Of a stretch of 64,000 nt of DNA, positions 20,690 through 31,477 are shown in pieces. This DNA is from Elymus sibiricus (Eukaryota > Streptophyta > Magnoliopsida > Poales > Poaceae). The stretch's first letter is position 1, and each line of letters starts with the position of its first letter. The stretch lies in contig CM077665.1 in the NCBI GenBank assembly GCA_039707655.1, positions 136,171,148 through 136,235,147 of the forward strand, read 5' to 3'. Made by a program: the position numbers and the translations under genes. A model generated the notes under the pieces. That model was given only the letters and a program-made list of their open reading frames with translations, did no database searches and was not told the DNA's origin.

Positions 20690-22196
20690 TGTAGGATCGA
20701 AAGTATGTCTAGAGGGGGGGGGTGATTAGACTAGTTGACCAATTAAAAATTCTACCTTTTCCCAACTATAGGTGTTGGCACATTTTAGCAATGATAGCAA
20801 GTCAAGCACACCCTACACATGCATGTCTAAGAGTATAGCAGCGGAAAGTAAAGACAAGCACATGTAATAGAGGATAGGGAGGAAAATCAAACGCAATTTG
20901 GAGACACAAAGATTTTTCCCGTGGTTCCGATAGGTGGTGCTATCGTATGTCCACGTTTATGGAAACTTCAACCCACGGAGGGGAACGGTCGCGAGAGTCC
21001 ACGGAGGGCTCTACCCAAGGAGGGATCGAAGAAGAAGCAACCTTGTCTATTCCATGATGGCCTACGTCCACGGAGGACTAGCCTTACTTGGGCTAGATCT
21101 TCACGAAGTAGGCGATCTCCTTGCCCTTACAAACTTCTTGCTTCAACTCCACAACACGAAGTAGGAGGCTCCCAAGCGACACCTAACCAATCTAGGAGGC
21201 ACCACCCTCCAAAAGGTAATAGATGTGGTAGTGATGATGAACTCCTTGCTCTTGTGCTTCCAAAGATAGTCTCCTCAACACTCAATCATTCTCTCACAGA
21301 TTTGGCTTTGGTGGAAGAGATTGATTGCATGGAAAGCAACTTGGGGAGGCTAGAAATCAAGATTCATATGGTTGGAATGGAATGTCTTGATCTCAACACA
21401 TGAGTAGGTGGCTCTCTCTCAGAAAATTAGATGGGATAAGTGGGGAACTATTCTGAGTGCTTCTCTTTCGAGTGAGTGGTGGTGGCGGGGTATATATAGG
21501 CATCTCCAAAAATCCAACCATTACAACATTATTGACTAACTCGGTGACACCGAAGTAATAAACTCGGTAGTACCGAGTTGCTCAAAATGTGGCAACTTTT
21601 GAATCTCGGTGAGACCGATATATAGTTTCCGGCAGTACCAAAATGGTGACCAACGCTCAGATAGCAAACTCGGTGACACCGATTCAAAAACTTGGAAATT
21701 ACGATTTTAAGAAAAGGAGCAACAGAAGGTTTGCCACTGAAACTCGGTGGAACCGATGAAGAATCGGTTGCACCGAAAACTTAGGGTTTGGCTGGGATCT
21801 GTCTGAGGTGAAAATCGGTAGGGCCGAGTGGGAATTCTTGGTGGCACCGATTTTGCATGATAGGCTTTTGACAGACTTTTGTGGAAGAGCTTGTGGGTGT
21901 TTTTGGTGACTATCACTTGTGCACGTGGAGCATTTTGTTCACCAACAATACCTCACCCCCTTTTAATAGTATTGGCTTTCCTATGGACTCAAAGTGATTT
22001 CTCCCAAAGTGAAATGTAGAGTCTTCTAGCTTGAAGCTTTGCCAATCTTATTCCTTGCATCATGGGGTCTCTCCACAATCCTTTTTCCATTCCATCATTG
22101 AACTTTTCCTGAAATGTACTTAGTGGAAACATTAGTCCAATGAGATATATGTTGTTATTAATTAATAAAACCACCAAGGGAGAAAATGTGCTTTCA
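20690..22196 (-). repeat. 5' LTR of S1
   Basis: The 1507-base partner of the LTR at 2718-4206. On the minus strand it starts TGAAAGCACA and ends GATCCTACA. A TATA-like CCTATATATA at 21491-21500 (minus strand) is the likely promoter core. CTCGGT/ACCGAG pairs are clustered at 21538-21860, upstream of the TATA in U3. Confidence 0.9.
21491..21500 (-). promoter_or_regulatory. TATA-like element of the S1 promoter
   Basis: CCTATATATA followed by CCCC on the minus strand. The same motif is kept at 3501-3510 in the other LTR and at about 32044-32053 in the S2 LTR, so it is conserved across the family. It lies downstream of the palindrome cluster, as expected for a U3 promoter. Confidence 0.65.
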
Positions 22197-22201
22197 ACAA
22201 C

Positions 22202-24104
22202 GGTGGGAGCCTCGACTAGGGGAGCAGTGGCGTGGCAAACCTGGGGTGCCGGAGGTTCCAGGTTCCCCTCGGGCACGACGAGGACGGATGACTTCACGGC
22301 TTGCTGGACCACGGGGGCTGGCTCCTCTCGAAGCTATTTCACTACATCCTCATGAGTGGACTCCGCTGGAAGGGGGCGGTGAGTTGCCACCTCCACCAGC
22401 GCTGGGGTCGCCTCGGCCGTGGCTAGGGGCGCCGTCTCGTGAGCCTCTGTGCCGCCAGCGCCCGGTCTCCCAAGCGACGTCTGCAAGGCGCTAGATGCTT
22501 GCGTCATGCCCGTGAGCCCGGAGGCTGTCGGCGCATCCTAGGAAGGGGGCTCTTTCAGCCTGGCGGTTGCCTTCTTCTTCTTTTGCGGCACGGCGTTGCC
22601 CCTGGCCATCAACAGGAGAAGGGATGGTCAGCGTGAGCGCAATCCAGAAATCAACCAAGGCAAGGCAAGTTACTTACTCCTCGGGTGCGATCCACTTCCT
22701 CGTCCACCCCGCCTCGTCAAAGGTTAGACCAGGGATCTTCTTCGTCGTGGTCCTGACCACGCCCGGGTGATGGGCGGGATGCTCCTCGGCGAGCTTCGGA
22801 GTGGCGCTGCCGCCCGGAATGGCAAGAAGGTCGCCTTGAGGGACCTTGGCTGGAGAGGCCGCACCGGCCCCAACGGCGGCCGCCCCACCCATCGCATGCG
22901 GCCCAGGAGGGGATAAGACCAGCGTCTCAATCGGCATGTCAGAACGGGAGGAATCTCCCGGAGGAGGCGCAGCCACGCGTTTCCTTAGGGTCGCCCGGCC
23001 AGACGCCCGCGCGGGCTGAGGGGTAGGCCTTGACCTCCTGAGGACTCCGGCGAAGCGTAGAGAGCCCGCGGTCGGGGGCTCGTCGGCATCGTCATCATCA
23101 TCAAGGCCGCGAAGGAGCGTGCTCTGCAACAGGGGGGACGCCTCTTCCAGGTCGTCGTCCTCGGTCTCCTCTGAGTCTTCCTCGCTACTTGTGTCGCCAG
23201 AGGATACCGACACCGGAGAGTTCGGGTGCTCAGATGGTGTGAGCCCCAGCTCGTCAAACGGGGGCATGGCAGCGACCAGCTCCACCACGTCACCACGGCG
23301 GTACAACGGGGCGTAGGCCTCGGGGAGATCCCCTGGATCATTGGGGAGCAGGGTGGCCAAGGCCCTGTCTAGCTCCTCGCCGGTCAGGCTGGCCGCCCGG
23401 AGCCTCATGTCGTCCCCCGCGCCCCGGTACTCCCACATGGTCCTCGAGTGCGCCTGGAGTGGCGCCAGGCGCTGCGTCAGGAACTCCTTCACTATCATCG
23501 CCCCGGGCAGCTTCTTGGCCTCCATATCCGAGGAGATCCGCTCCAAGACGGGCTCCGCCCGGGGATCAGTGAGCTTCGCGGAGCCCCACGCGAGGGTCTT
23601 CTCGGGTAGCTCCGTCGGGAGCTCTAGGCGAGGGTCGAGGCCCCGAGTATCCAAGAAGACCCAGCGGTCCCTGAAGCCTTCCACTTTCTTCCCGGCCTTC
23701 AGGAGCACATTCCCGCTGTTGACTGCGATGAAGGATACACACGCCGACCGATGCGTGCTGTCGTGAAGCCGCAGGCAGAAGTAGTGGCGGAAGAGGGCCA
23801 TTGAAGGCCTCACGCCAACGAAGGCCTCGCAGTAGAAGGCGAAGAGGGACAGGAGTAGGATGGAGTTGGGCTGAAGATGGAGAGCCTGGATCCCGTAGTG
23901 CTCGAGGATGGCAGTGAAGTACCCCGAGAAGGGAGGAACGAGCTCGGAGAAGATGTTGTGGAGGACGAAGGGGTAGACTATTTTCGCCAAGGTGCGCTGC
24001 TCCGCGGAGCTATACAAGATAAAGGTCTGCCCCCACTCATTGGTGTTGCCCGCCGTCAACGGGAGCACAGGGGCGAGGTCCCCCTCCTTGGCAGTGGTGG
24101 ACAT
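22202..24104 (-). pseudogene. Antisense ORF of Gypsy-like element H (Transposase_28-type), N-terminal part
   Basis: A minus-strand frame starts at an ATG at 24104 and is open for 476 codons to 22674. The N-terminal 200 residues are a globular domain with an F-S-G-Y-F segment and an L-H-L-Q-P-N-S-I-L-L-L-S-L-F-A-F motif, typical of the Pfam 'putative gypsy type transposon' family (Transposase_28). It then becomes acidic (Glu/Asp/Ser) and Pro/Ala-rich. The frame ends at a likely splice donor (GTAAGTAAC), and an acceptor-like ATGGCCAG near 22600 leads to a second exon with a Lys-run. That exon has stops near 22541 and 22336 and then joins 1897-2717 across the S1 insertion. It lies antisense next to the H 3' LTR. 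Function unknown. Confidence 0.7.
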
Positions 24105-24498
24105 AGTAAGCGTTGCAAGGGGGAAGAGGAGGCTGAGGCCTGGGCCTTAGACTTCGACTTCCCAGCGGGCGTCATCCGAGGGATCCTTGCGGTTGTGGGA
24201 GCAAGAAGAAGGGCGGCGCTGCGCCAAGATCTGGAGGAGTTCTTCATGAAGGAAAGGGGATCTGGGCAAGAGAGGAGAAGCGCAAGGGAGAATAAGCAAT
24301 AATGACTCCGAGGAGGGCGTCAGGCTTTTGTCGTCCTGGGCAGTTGCCGAGGTGATGGAGGAGTACATGCGCCCGCGTCCCGTCGTGTGCCACGCATCAA
24401 GCCTGGTTCGCAGACAGTTGGGGCCCGTGGCGTTTCGCACTTCGCTTCTTGCCTTAGCCGCGAAGCCAAGTCAGGCACGCCTTGGGCCCGGCGGCTAC
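24105..24498 (+). other. H element sequence between the antisense ORF and the 3' LTR
   Basis: Non-coding sequence between the start codon of the antisense ORF and the LTR. It would hold the antisense gene's promoter and leader and, on the plus strand, the purine tract of H. A clear polypurine tract is not visible just before 24499 (TTGGGCCCGGCGGCTAC), so the LTR start is somewhat uncertain. Confidence 0.5.
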
Positions 24499-25378
24499 TG
24501 TCTGCGTTCTAGGATCGGGGGTACCCACACCTACCTGCCTGCGGCCCAGCGCGTGGCCCGCCTCGACGGCCCGGTACGGCCTGTCGGCAAAACCCTCAGG
24601 ACAAGACACTTGTGAGAGCCCCAGCCTCGTGAGGAGAACAACGCCAAGACCTCCAGGGGGTGGCCTCCCCAGGCTGCCTCCCGAGGAGCGGAGTTTCCTA
24701 TGCAGGTACCCAGCCTCGTGAGGCTATGATGACGTAAGCCATGACGACCAAGGCCAGGCGGGCGCCAGCGGGCGCATGAGAGAACAGTTTCCTCTTTTGT
24801 GCTAAGGAGGCAAGGACGTACGTGGGTTCCCAGGGAATCCCCCAATGGTTTCCATTCCGGTGCAACAAGACCAAGACCACTAGCTCAGCAGGACGGATGT
24901 CATCGCCGAGCCCACCTCTGCATCACGCCCAGAAGCTTTGCAGGCGAAGACCACCTTTAGCCAGGATAAGGTGTACCTCTTGTCCCCTTTCAAATTTGGC
25001 CATTGTGGGATCCCTTCACGCCTGCGATAAGGGAAGAGGACCAAGGCCCTTATAAATAGGAGCTGGCCTCCATCGTAGGAATGGACCGGATCCGAGAGAG
25101 ATCAACACACAAAGCAGCGCCCTCGTGAGGCCGCTCACCATTGTACTAGTTCATCCATCACCTCCTCGGGAGGCCAATCCACAAAAGCAGAAGTAGGGTT
25201 TTACACCGCAAGGTGGCCCGAACCTGGGTAAATCTCCGTGTTCATCTTCTTCCCCGCTTGCACGAATTCAACGAGGCTTGGCTGTAGGGCAACGAGCTTG
25301 AGGCCGAAACTGGTTGAGACCTTCGCACATGCCCCAGAGTTCGAACCTTCTTGGGTCTGTGGAACCCCGATTCCAACA
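24499..25378 (+). repeat. 3' LTR of Gypsy-like element H
   Basis: An 880-base stretch starting TGTCTGCGTTCTAGG and ending GATTCCAACA. It contains a strong TATA box (TATAAATAGG at 25051-25060) on the plus strand, followed by a transcript-start-like region and the GCCCGAACCTGGGTAAA motif common near the end of Triticeae Gypsy LTRs. At 25379 the sequence changes to the leader of S2, which supports the right boundary. The other LTR is outside the window, so the boundaries are from ends and context only. Confidence 0.6.
25051..25060 (+). promoter_or_regulatory. TATA box in the H LTR
   Basis: TATAAATAGG on the plus strand, opposite in direction to the antisense ORF, within the H LTR. Transcription from the 3' LTR would read out into the S2 LTR. 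Confidence 0.55.
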
Positions 25379-25486
25379 CCATCAAGAATGGGCACTCTAC
25401 AACTTAGACTCCCCCAACGAAGAACATCCATCTTCCTCCAAAGGTCATTAAACCAAAGCTATGGAGACCAACGCTCTGATACCAAT
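25379..25486 (-). mobile_element. S2 leader and primer binding site
   Basis: On the minus strand the sequence after the S2 LTR reads TGGTATCAGAGC (25473-25484), then GTTGGTCTCC, and a short leader resembling that of S1. At 25379 it is interrupted by the H LTR. The rest of S2 lies beyond the left edge of the window or is deleted. Confidence 0.75.
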
Positions 25487-26145
25487 TGTGGGATCACTAG
25501 AAGTGGTGTCTGGAGGGGGGGTGAATAGACTACTTGCAAGATAAAAAACTAGCCTTTTCCCAATTTTAATGGTTGACAGGTTTTAGCATGATTAGCAAGT
25601 CTAGCATACCCTTCACAAGCACATCAACAAGTATAGCAGCGAAAAGTAAAGACATGCATGTGAAAGTAAGGAGTAGAGATAGGAAGATCAAGCGCAATTG
25701 GAGACACGAAGATTTTTCTTGTGGTACCGATAGGTGGTGCTATCGCACGTCCATGTTTATGGAGACTTCAACCCATGGAGGGTAACGGTCGCGAGAGTCC
25801 ACGGAGGGCTCCACCCATGAATGGTCCACGAAGTACCAACCTTGTCTATTCCATGATGGCCTACGTCCACGGAGGACTAGCCTTACTCGGGGTAGATCTT
25901 CATGAAGTAGGCAATCTCCTTGCCCTTACAAACTTCTTGGTTCAACTCCACAACACAAATTAGGAGGCTCCCAAGCAATACCTAACCAATCTAGGAGGCA
26001 CCACCGTCCAAAAGGTAATAGATGTGGTAAGTATGATGAAATCCTCGCTCTTGTGCTTCAAGATGATAGACTCCTCAACACTCAATCACTCTCTCATAGA
26101 TTTTGCTTGGTAGAAGATATTGATTGGGTGGAAAGCAACTTGAGG

Positions 26146-26580
26146 CACTACTGGAATCAGCTTCTTTGCTGTCTGCCATAGCAGACGGCAAAGGCCTGCC
26201 TGGCGAACGGCAAAGCCATTGCCGTCCGCCAGCAGACGGCGAACAGTCCGGCCGAACGGGTGCCGGTAAAGGCCACTTTGCCTTCTGCTGGCAGACGGCA
26301 AAGAAGCCAAGCTCTTTGCCGTCTGCTGGCAGACGGCAAAGCCCCTGGACGGCAGACAAAAGGTGCCAGCCCCGTTAGGGGGCTAACGGAGCTCTTTGCC
26401 GTCTACCAGCAGACGGCAAAGAAGAAAGCTCTTTGCCATCTGCTCGCAGACGGCAAACAGGCCAAATAGGCCAGCCCAGCGTGCATAGGCTGCTGCCACG
26501 TGGCCTATTTGCCGTCTGCTAGCAGACGGCAAACCTCTTTGCCGTCTGCTAGCTGACGGCAAAGTGGCTATATAGCCCCT
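26146..26580. repeat. Left subterminal repeats of CACTA-3
   Basis: More than a dozen GACGGCAAAG/CTTTGCCGTC motifs, many forming short perfect hairpins such as TTTGCCGTCTGCTGGCAGAC with its arm. Right-hand partner array at about 31478-31898. Confidence 0.8.
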
Positions 26581-27059
26581 GTTTTTACTGTTTTCTCTTA
26601 TATCAATTCATTTGCACATAAATTCACACACACATATATATATTCAGAATCACATAATAAGGCAAACATTATGTCTAGTCCATCACATAAAATGTCTCAT
26701 CCACCACATAATAAACAACACATATGCAAATAATATGCAAGCCATATGGATATGATCATCCAACACATACCAAATCAAAACATATGCAAGTCTCATCCAT
26801 ACATATGCAAGTTTCATTCATCTATACATACATATGCCAGTGTCAATTGTTGATCCTACAAAATCAAAACAAAATGGAAGGACAAGGACTCCATGAACGC
26901 AAGCTTCCGTGAAGTGAATGAAATCTGCAAAATGGGAAAGAAGGAAGTTAGAAGAAGAAGAAGACTAGAAGAAGAAGAAGAAAAAGAAGAAGAAGAAGAC
27001 TAGAAGAAGAAGAAGAAGAAGAAGAAGAATTTTTCTTCACTTTCTTTTTCTTCTTCTTA

Positions 27060-27800
27060 TTGCTTACTTGTGTCATTTTAGAGCTAACCTAGTTAAATAG
27101 GCCATTTTTGACCTAAATATGCTAAGTATGTCATAAATGAACTAAATAAGCTAAGTATAGGTCATTTCAGAGCTAACCTAAGTAATTATGCCATTTTTGA
27201 GCTAATTAAGCATATTAAGTCATTTTGGAGCTAAATAGGTCATTTCTTAAGCATATTATGTCATTTTTGAGCTAGCTAAGCATATTGACTCATTTTGGAG
27301 GAATAAATGCTAAGTATAGGTAACTTTAGAGCTATCCTAGGTTAAATAGGTCATTTTTGAGCTAATTAAGGTTATTATGTCATTTTTGAGCTAGCTAACC
27401 ATATAAATTCATTTTTGGAGGAATAAATGCAAAGTATATGTCATTTTAGAGCTTTCCTAGGTTAAATAGGTCATTTTGGAGCTAAATAGGTGATTTCTTA
27501 AGCTAAGCTAAATACAGGTCATTTGAGAGCTATCCGTGGTAAAATTGGTCATTTTGGAGTTAATTAAGGTTATTATGTCATTTTGGAGGAAATAATGCTA
27601 AGTACATGTCATTTTAGAGCTAAATATGTCATTTCTTAAGCTAAGCTAAGTATAGGTCATTTGAGAGCTATCCATGGTAAAATTGGTCATTTTGGAGCTA
27701 AGTAAGGTTATAATGTCATTTTCGAGGAAACTAAGCTAAGTATACGGCATTTTGGAGATAAATAGGTCATTTCTTAAGCTAAGTACGCATTTGTTATGCT
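27060..27800. repeat. Degenerate GTCATTTT minisatellite in CACTA-3
   Basis: Imperfect units containing GTCATTTTGGAGCTAA, GCTAAGTATAGGTCATTT and AATAGGTCATTTCTTAAGC, directly downstream of the TNP1-like stop codon. It is homologous to 10196-10915 in CACTA-1 but rearranged. AT-rich, no ORF of interest. Confidence 0.8.
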
Positions 27801-27825
27801 AAACACTTGCGAAAACTTACCGTCA

Positions 27826-30341
27826 TCACGGAGGTGTAGTTGTAGGTGTAGTTGTAGGACCGGTCGCGCCAGTGGCTGACGGAGGAGGATCGGTCAATGC
27901 TTGTCGGGAGTTATGCTGCACCAAAGATCATTTCCAATGTATCGTTAGCATGATGCAACTCAAATGTGAAGACTAGTAACTAATGACCATTCAAATGAAA
28001 CTCACCGTGCCCGCCGGAGCAATGACTGGCATCGGCGGAGGGGTCGTGCCGCTCTTCTCGCACAGGGTCTGCACATTTGGTTTTGACGAGTCAGTCATAT
28101 TAGATACTATTGTAAGGAACATTACGTGCATGATTTGGCTAATATGCAGAAGAAACTAACCGCGAACATCTCGTATAGGGCCCGGTTGGCCATCATGTTC
28201 CGGTTCCTCTCCTCCTCCAACGCATTAGCCGTCCTGTCCTCAAGCTCCCTCTCCCTCTCTGCCGCCTGCCGGTCCCTCTCCTCTAGAATCGCCTGGGTCT
28301 TCGCTCTCTCTTCCTCAATAGCAGCCTGGGTCTTCGCTCTCTCTGCCTCAATAGCAGCCTGCAACACCACTCGTTAGCATTGTAATCATCGACGGCCGCA
28401 CACACAATGTAATGAAGGAAAGGTATCTGAGTCCGTATAACTAACCTTGAATTCGAGCTCCACTGGCCGTGCACGAGGCAATATCTCAGGATCGGAGCCG
28501 GTCTGGCGCTTCATGATCTGCGGGAGAGTGCTACTACAACGTATCAGTCCATCCCCAATGGCTAACGAGCCATGGGGCCTCCCGCCACTAGATATCATCA
28601 CCAGCTCTGGATCAAGAGGTTGCTGGCTCGGGTTAAAGTCCGGCCCTTTCCTCGCCTTCCCCTCGTCTATGTACCTCACAAGCTTGTGGTGGGAGGCGCG
28701 GTTGGTGAATTTCTTTGGATCATCGAGGTCAGACTCAGAGAATGGCTTGGCCTTCTTGTACGAGGCAGTATTGGACATGGCATAGAGGTCGAACAGCTGT
28801 GGCACTGGAGCCTTGTTCTCTCGCGCCTAAAAGAGAGGAATAGAGTATTAGTTGAGGGCTCAAGCTAGCATGAAGAATAAATTTGCATGAATCATGAAGC
28901 AAACCACATACCCAGTTTTCCCCGTACTGATGTAGGTTGACGCTGCTTAGATGGTGTGGGACACCTTTCATTTTGCCACGCTTGTCCTTTGCAGTGTCGT
29001 GGGTGGAGCGCCATTGGGGAGAGCACCACTCATCCACCAACGCCTCCCAACAGTCCATCCTATCTGCACACCATCTCGGGGGCACCTAAGTTAAGCAAGA
29101 GAAATTTGAGGGCTACGCCTACGAATCAAATCAAGGAAACTAAGTACAAGGCCTTAAGAATAGGTAATTACCTTCATGTACTTCTCCTTACTCAGAAACT
29201 TCTCGCGGCACTTCTCTCTTTTCCTCCTAATACCAGCCGAGGCGAAGTAGTCTCGAATAGCCTGCGCCCGAGCCTCGTGCCGAAAGTTTTGAAGTAGGCG
29301 CCTGCACTCGTTGTCGATAACCAGAGCCGCGGCCTCCTCCTGTCCCTCAGCACACCTGTAGAAGGTCTGCAATAAAACAAGAAAACACGAATTAGTACAA
29401 TCACTAGGGTTGCCAATCAAAGAAGGAAACACAACGTAGACGGCAAAGGAGAAATTACCCAAAACGTCTGGATCACAATGTCGGCCACCTTGTGGCACTC
29501 GACATCGCCGATCCTATGCCCCGGCGGGGCCGGGGCAGCCAAGTAGTGCTCCCAGGTCATTCCTAACTCGGGAACCCGGCCCTCACCGGGAAACGTGACC
29601 CACCCCGGGAAGCTCTGGCGACAAATCACACCAAGGACACTGTTGGGCCTGCGGACATGAGGCTCGTGTGTCCAAGACCTGCAGTATGACAAGGCCAACG
29701 CATTAGATATTCGAAGAAACGTGAAGGCAAAAGGTTAAAAAAGAGTAAATGCACTTACTTCGCCCCGTTAGGCGCAATCAACCACCTCTGGTCGGGGGTC
29801 TCCGGGGTGGGCGGGAGCTTTGTACCACCACGCTGGTAGACTTTGTGCCCCTCAACCCACTCACCCTCGCTATAGCTATCAGAACTATAGCCACCCTCAG
29901 CACGGCCACTCGACTCCGTCGAGTTCCGCTGCGACTCAGCGTGATCCCTGCTGAGCTCCGGAGTCTCGTGGGACGGAGTCTCGTGGGACGAAGGCTCGTC
30001 GGCCCGACGCTCGTCGGCCCGAGGCTCGTGGACCGGAGTCCGAGACGGGTCCACCTCAGGCGGCTCCATCTCAGACGGAGCACTCCTGTGGTCGGGTGAA
30101 TCAGCTGGGGGTGGCGGCGAGGAAGGCGTAGTAGCAGCCTTCCTACCTCTCCCGCCGCCACGTCCACCTCTACCAGCCTTCTTCCCCCCCGACCTCTCCC
30201 GGCCGAAGAAGAAGCGACCGCCGGTGGTGTCTGCATACTGAGATCCAGCGCTCTCCGGAGCCTATGGGGTGGAATGGAACTACCCCTCCCACCACGCGCC
30301 GAGGTAGGAGCCTCGGAGCGCTCTCGACCTGCGCCCACCAT
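27826..30341 (-). pseudogene. TNP1-like CACTA accessory gene, nearly intact copy in CACTA-3
   Basis: Eight exons can be placed with GT..AG sites: 29759-30341, 29459-29678, 29172-29366, 28912-29085, 28446-28826, 28161-28358, 28006-28068 and 27826-27915 (stop TGA at 27826-27828). Exons 2-8 keep one continuous frame. Exon 1 is one base off frame, with the break near a run of seven C (30184-30190). The N-terminus is Gly/Arg-rich, then acidic and Pro/Ser-rich. Exon 4 has W-E-A-L-V-D-E-W followed by a basic K-M-K-G-V-P-H-H block, as in Ptta/En/Spm proteins (Transposase_24). Exon 6 is a Glu/Arg coiled coil with a repeated AAIEAERAKTQ-like unit. The C-terminus is Thr/Pro-rich. The family is thought to bind subterminal repeats and cooperate with a separate transposase. 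Confidence 0.75.
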
Positions 30342-30501
30342 CTGTCAACACCTGCAATGAAAAAGAGTAAACGAAATTAGTACAACATAAAAAGAATGAA
30401 TACCTGACATGAATAATATGTATATAATTTAAGTGTATCATCATCATGAACATAATAAAAAATTGAATACCTAAAAAATTGAATATATACCTAATTTAAG
30501 T

Positions 30502-30768
30502 GTCGGGGTGTCGTGTCGGGGTCGGGGTGTCGGGGTGTCGTGTTGGGGTCGGGGTGTCGTGTCGGGGTCGGGGTGTCGGGGTGTCGGGGGTGTCATGTCT
30601 GGGTGTCGTGGTGTCGGGGTGTCAGGGGTGTCGGGGTGTTGGGGTCGGGGTGTCGTGTCGGTGTCGGGGTGTCGGGTCGGGGTCGGGGTCGGGGTGTCGG
30701 GTCGGGGTCGGGGTGTCGGGGTCGGGGTGTCGGGTCGGGGTCGGGGTCGGGGTGTCGGGTCGGGGTTT
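30502..30768 (+). repeat. GTGTCGGGG minisatellite upstream of the TNP1-like gene, CACTA-3
   Basis: About 270 bases of short units (GTGTCGGGGTGTC, GGGTCGGGGTCGGGGTC). Groups of three or four G separated by three to five bases recur throughout, so the plus strand has strong G-quadruplex potential. It lies 160-430 bases upstream of the TNP1-like ATG, on that gene's template side. Confidence 0.85.
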
Positions 30769-30920
30769 TTCCTCTTTTTTTCTTTTCTTCTTCTTCCTCT
30801 TCTTCCTTTTCTTCATTTTCTTCCGTTTTTTTCCTTCTTCTTCTTCTTCTTCTTCTTCTTCCTCCTTTCCTTTTTCCTCTTCTTCTTCTCCTCCTCTCCT
30901 CTTTTTTCTTCGTCTCCTCC
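30769..30920. repeat. TTC-rich pyrimidine tract in CACTA-3
   Basis: Pyrimidine-only stretches of TTC and TCC on the plus strand next to the G-rich minisatellite. On the minus strand this is a GAA-rich purine tract in the presumed 5' region of the TNP1-like gene. Confidence 0.75.
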
Positions 30921-31129
30921 TCCTAACCTAATTAACCTAATTGATGTCGAAACCAGTAGCATCTAACTAATTAACCTAGTCAAAAAACCTAATTAACAAC
31001 ATCTAACTAATTAACCTAATTGATGCATCTACTATCTACTAACAGTAGCATCTATATATATCTATAATCATGATATTAAAAAAAGGAAAAAACAGAAAAA
31101 CAGAAAAAAAAAAAAAAAAAGGGCAGAGG

Positions 31130-31440
31130 TGGGGGAGCTCACCGGAGGGGGTGCCGCCGGGGGGCTCGTCGGGGGGCTGCCGTCGGGGGGGCTTGCCGGG
31201 GGGTGCCGCCGGGGAGGGCTCGCCGGCGGGCTCGACGGGGCGGCGGCGCGTGGCCGCTGCGGCAGACTGCGGGGCGGCGGCGCGGGGCAGCGGAGGCGCG
31301 GGGCGGGGCGCGGGGCAGGGCGGGGCGGCGGCGGGGGCAGGGCAAGGCGGGGCGGCGGCGGGGGCGGCGGGGGCAGGGCAGGGCAGGGCGGGGCGGCGGC
31401 GCTGAGACAGAGAGGGAGAGAGAGATGTGTGAGAGAGAGA
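31130..31440. repeat. GC-rich block, probable 5' region of the TNP1-like gene in CACTA-3
   Basis: CpG-dense GGGGCGGCGGCG-type sequence in the same place as 14800-15235 in CACTA-1, followed by a GAGAGA tract. It is CpG-island-like and could be a promoter for the minus-strand gene, but I see no TATA box. Gly/Ala/Arg-rich frames are compositional. Confidence 0.5.
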
Positions 31441-31477
31441 GAGGCTTTGGGCGTGGGGGCGAAAATTAAGCCCCCCT

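Larger units (their letters stand above)
2718..22196 (-). mobile_element. Sirevirus-like non-autonomous Copia retrotransposon S1 (with two CACTA insertions)
   Basis: The two LTRs are similar in length (2718-4206 and 20690-22196), and each ends TGTAGGATCG and TTTCA when read on the plus strand. The flanks are ACGAC (2713-2717) and ACAAC (22197-22201), a TSD with one mismatch. A primer site TGGTATCAGAGC on the minus strand lies beside the right LTR, so transcription runs right to left. Order on the minus strand is 5' LTR, primer site, gag, a spacer, a Pro-rich additional ORF, purine tract, 3' LTR. No integrase, reverse transcriptase or RNase H is recognisable, so the element is non-autonomous. 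CACTA-1 and CACTA-2 interrupt gag and leave 3-base TSDs. The lineage call rests on the extended primer site, the gag type, the repeated CTCGGT palindromes in the LTR and the extra ORF before the 3' LTR. Confidence 0.85.

Noticed and set aside
30500..30966. Gly/Val/Cys-rich ORFs (GVGVSGCR-type repeats) resembling a repetitive protein
   Set aside because: All three frames are open because the GTGTCGGGG minisatellite has almost no stops. It is DNA repeat, not a coding signal.
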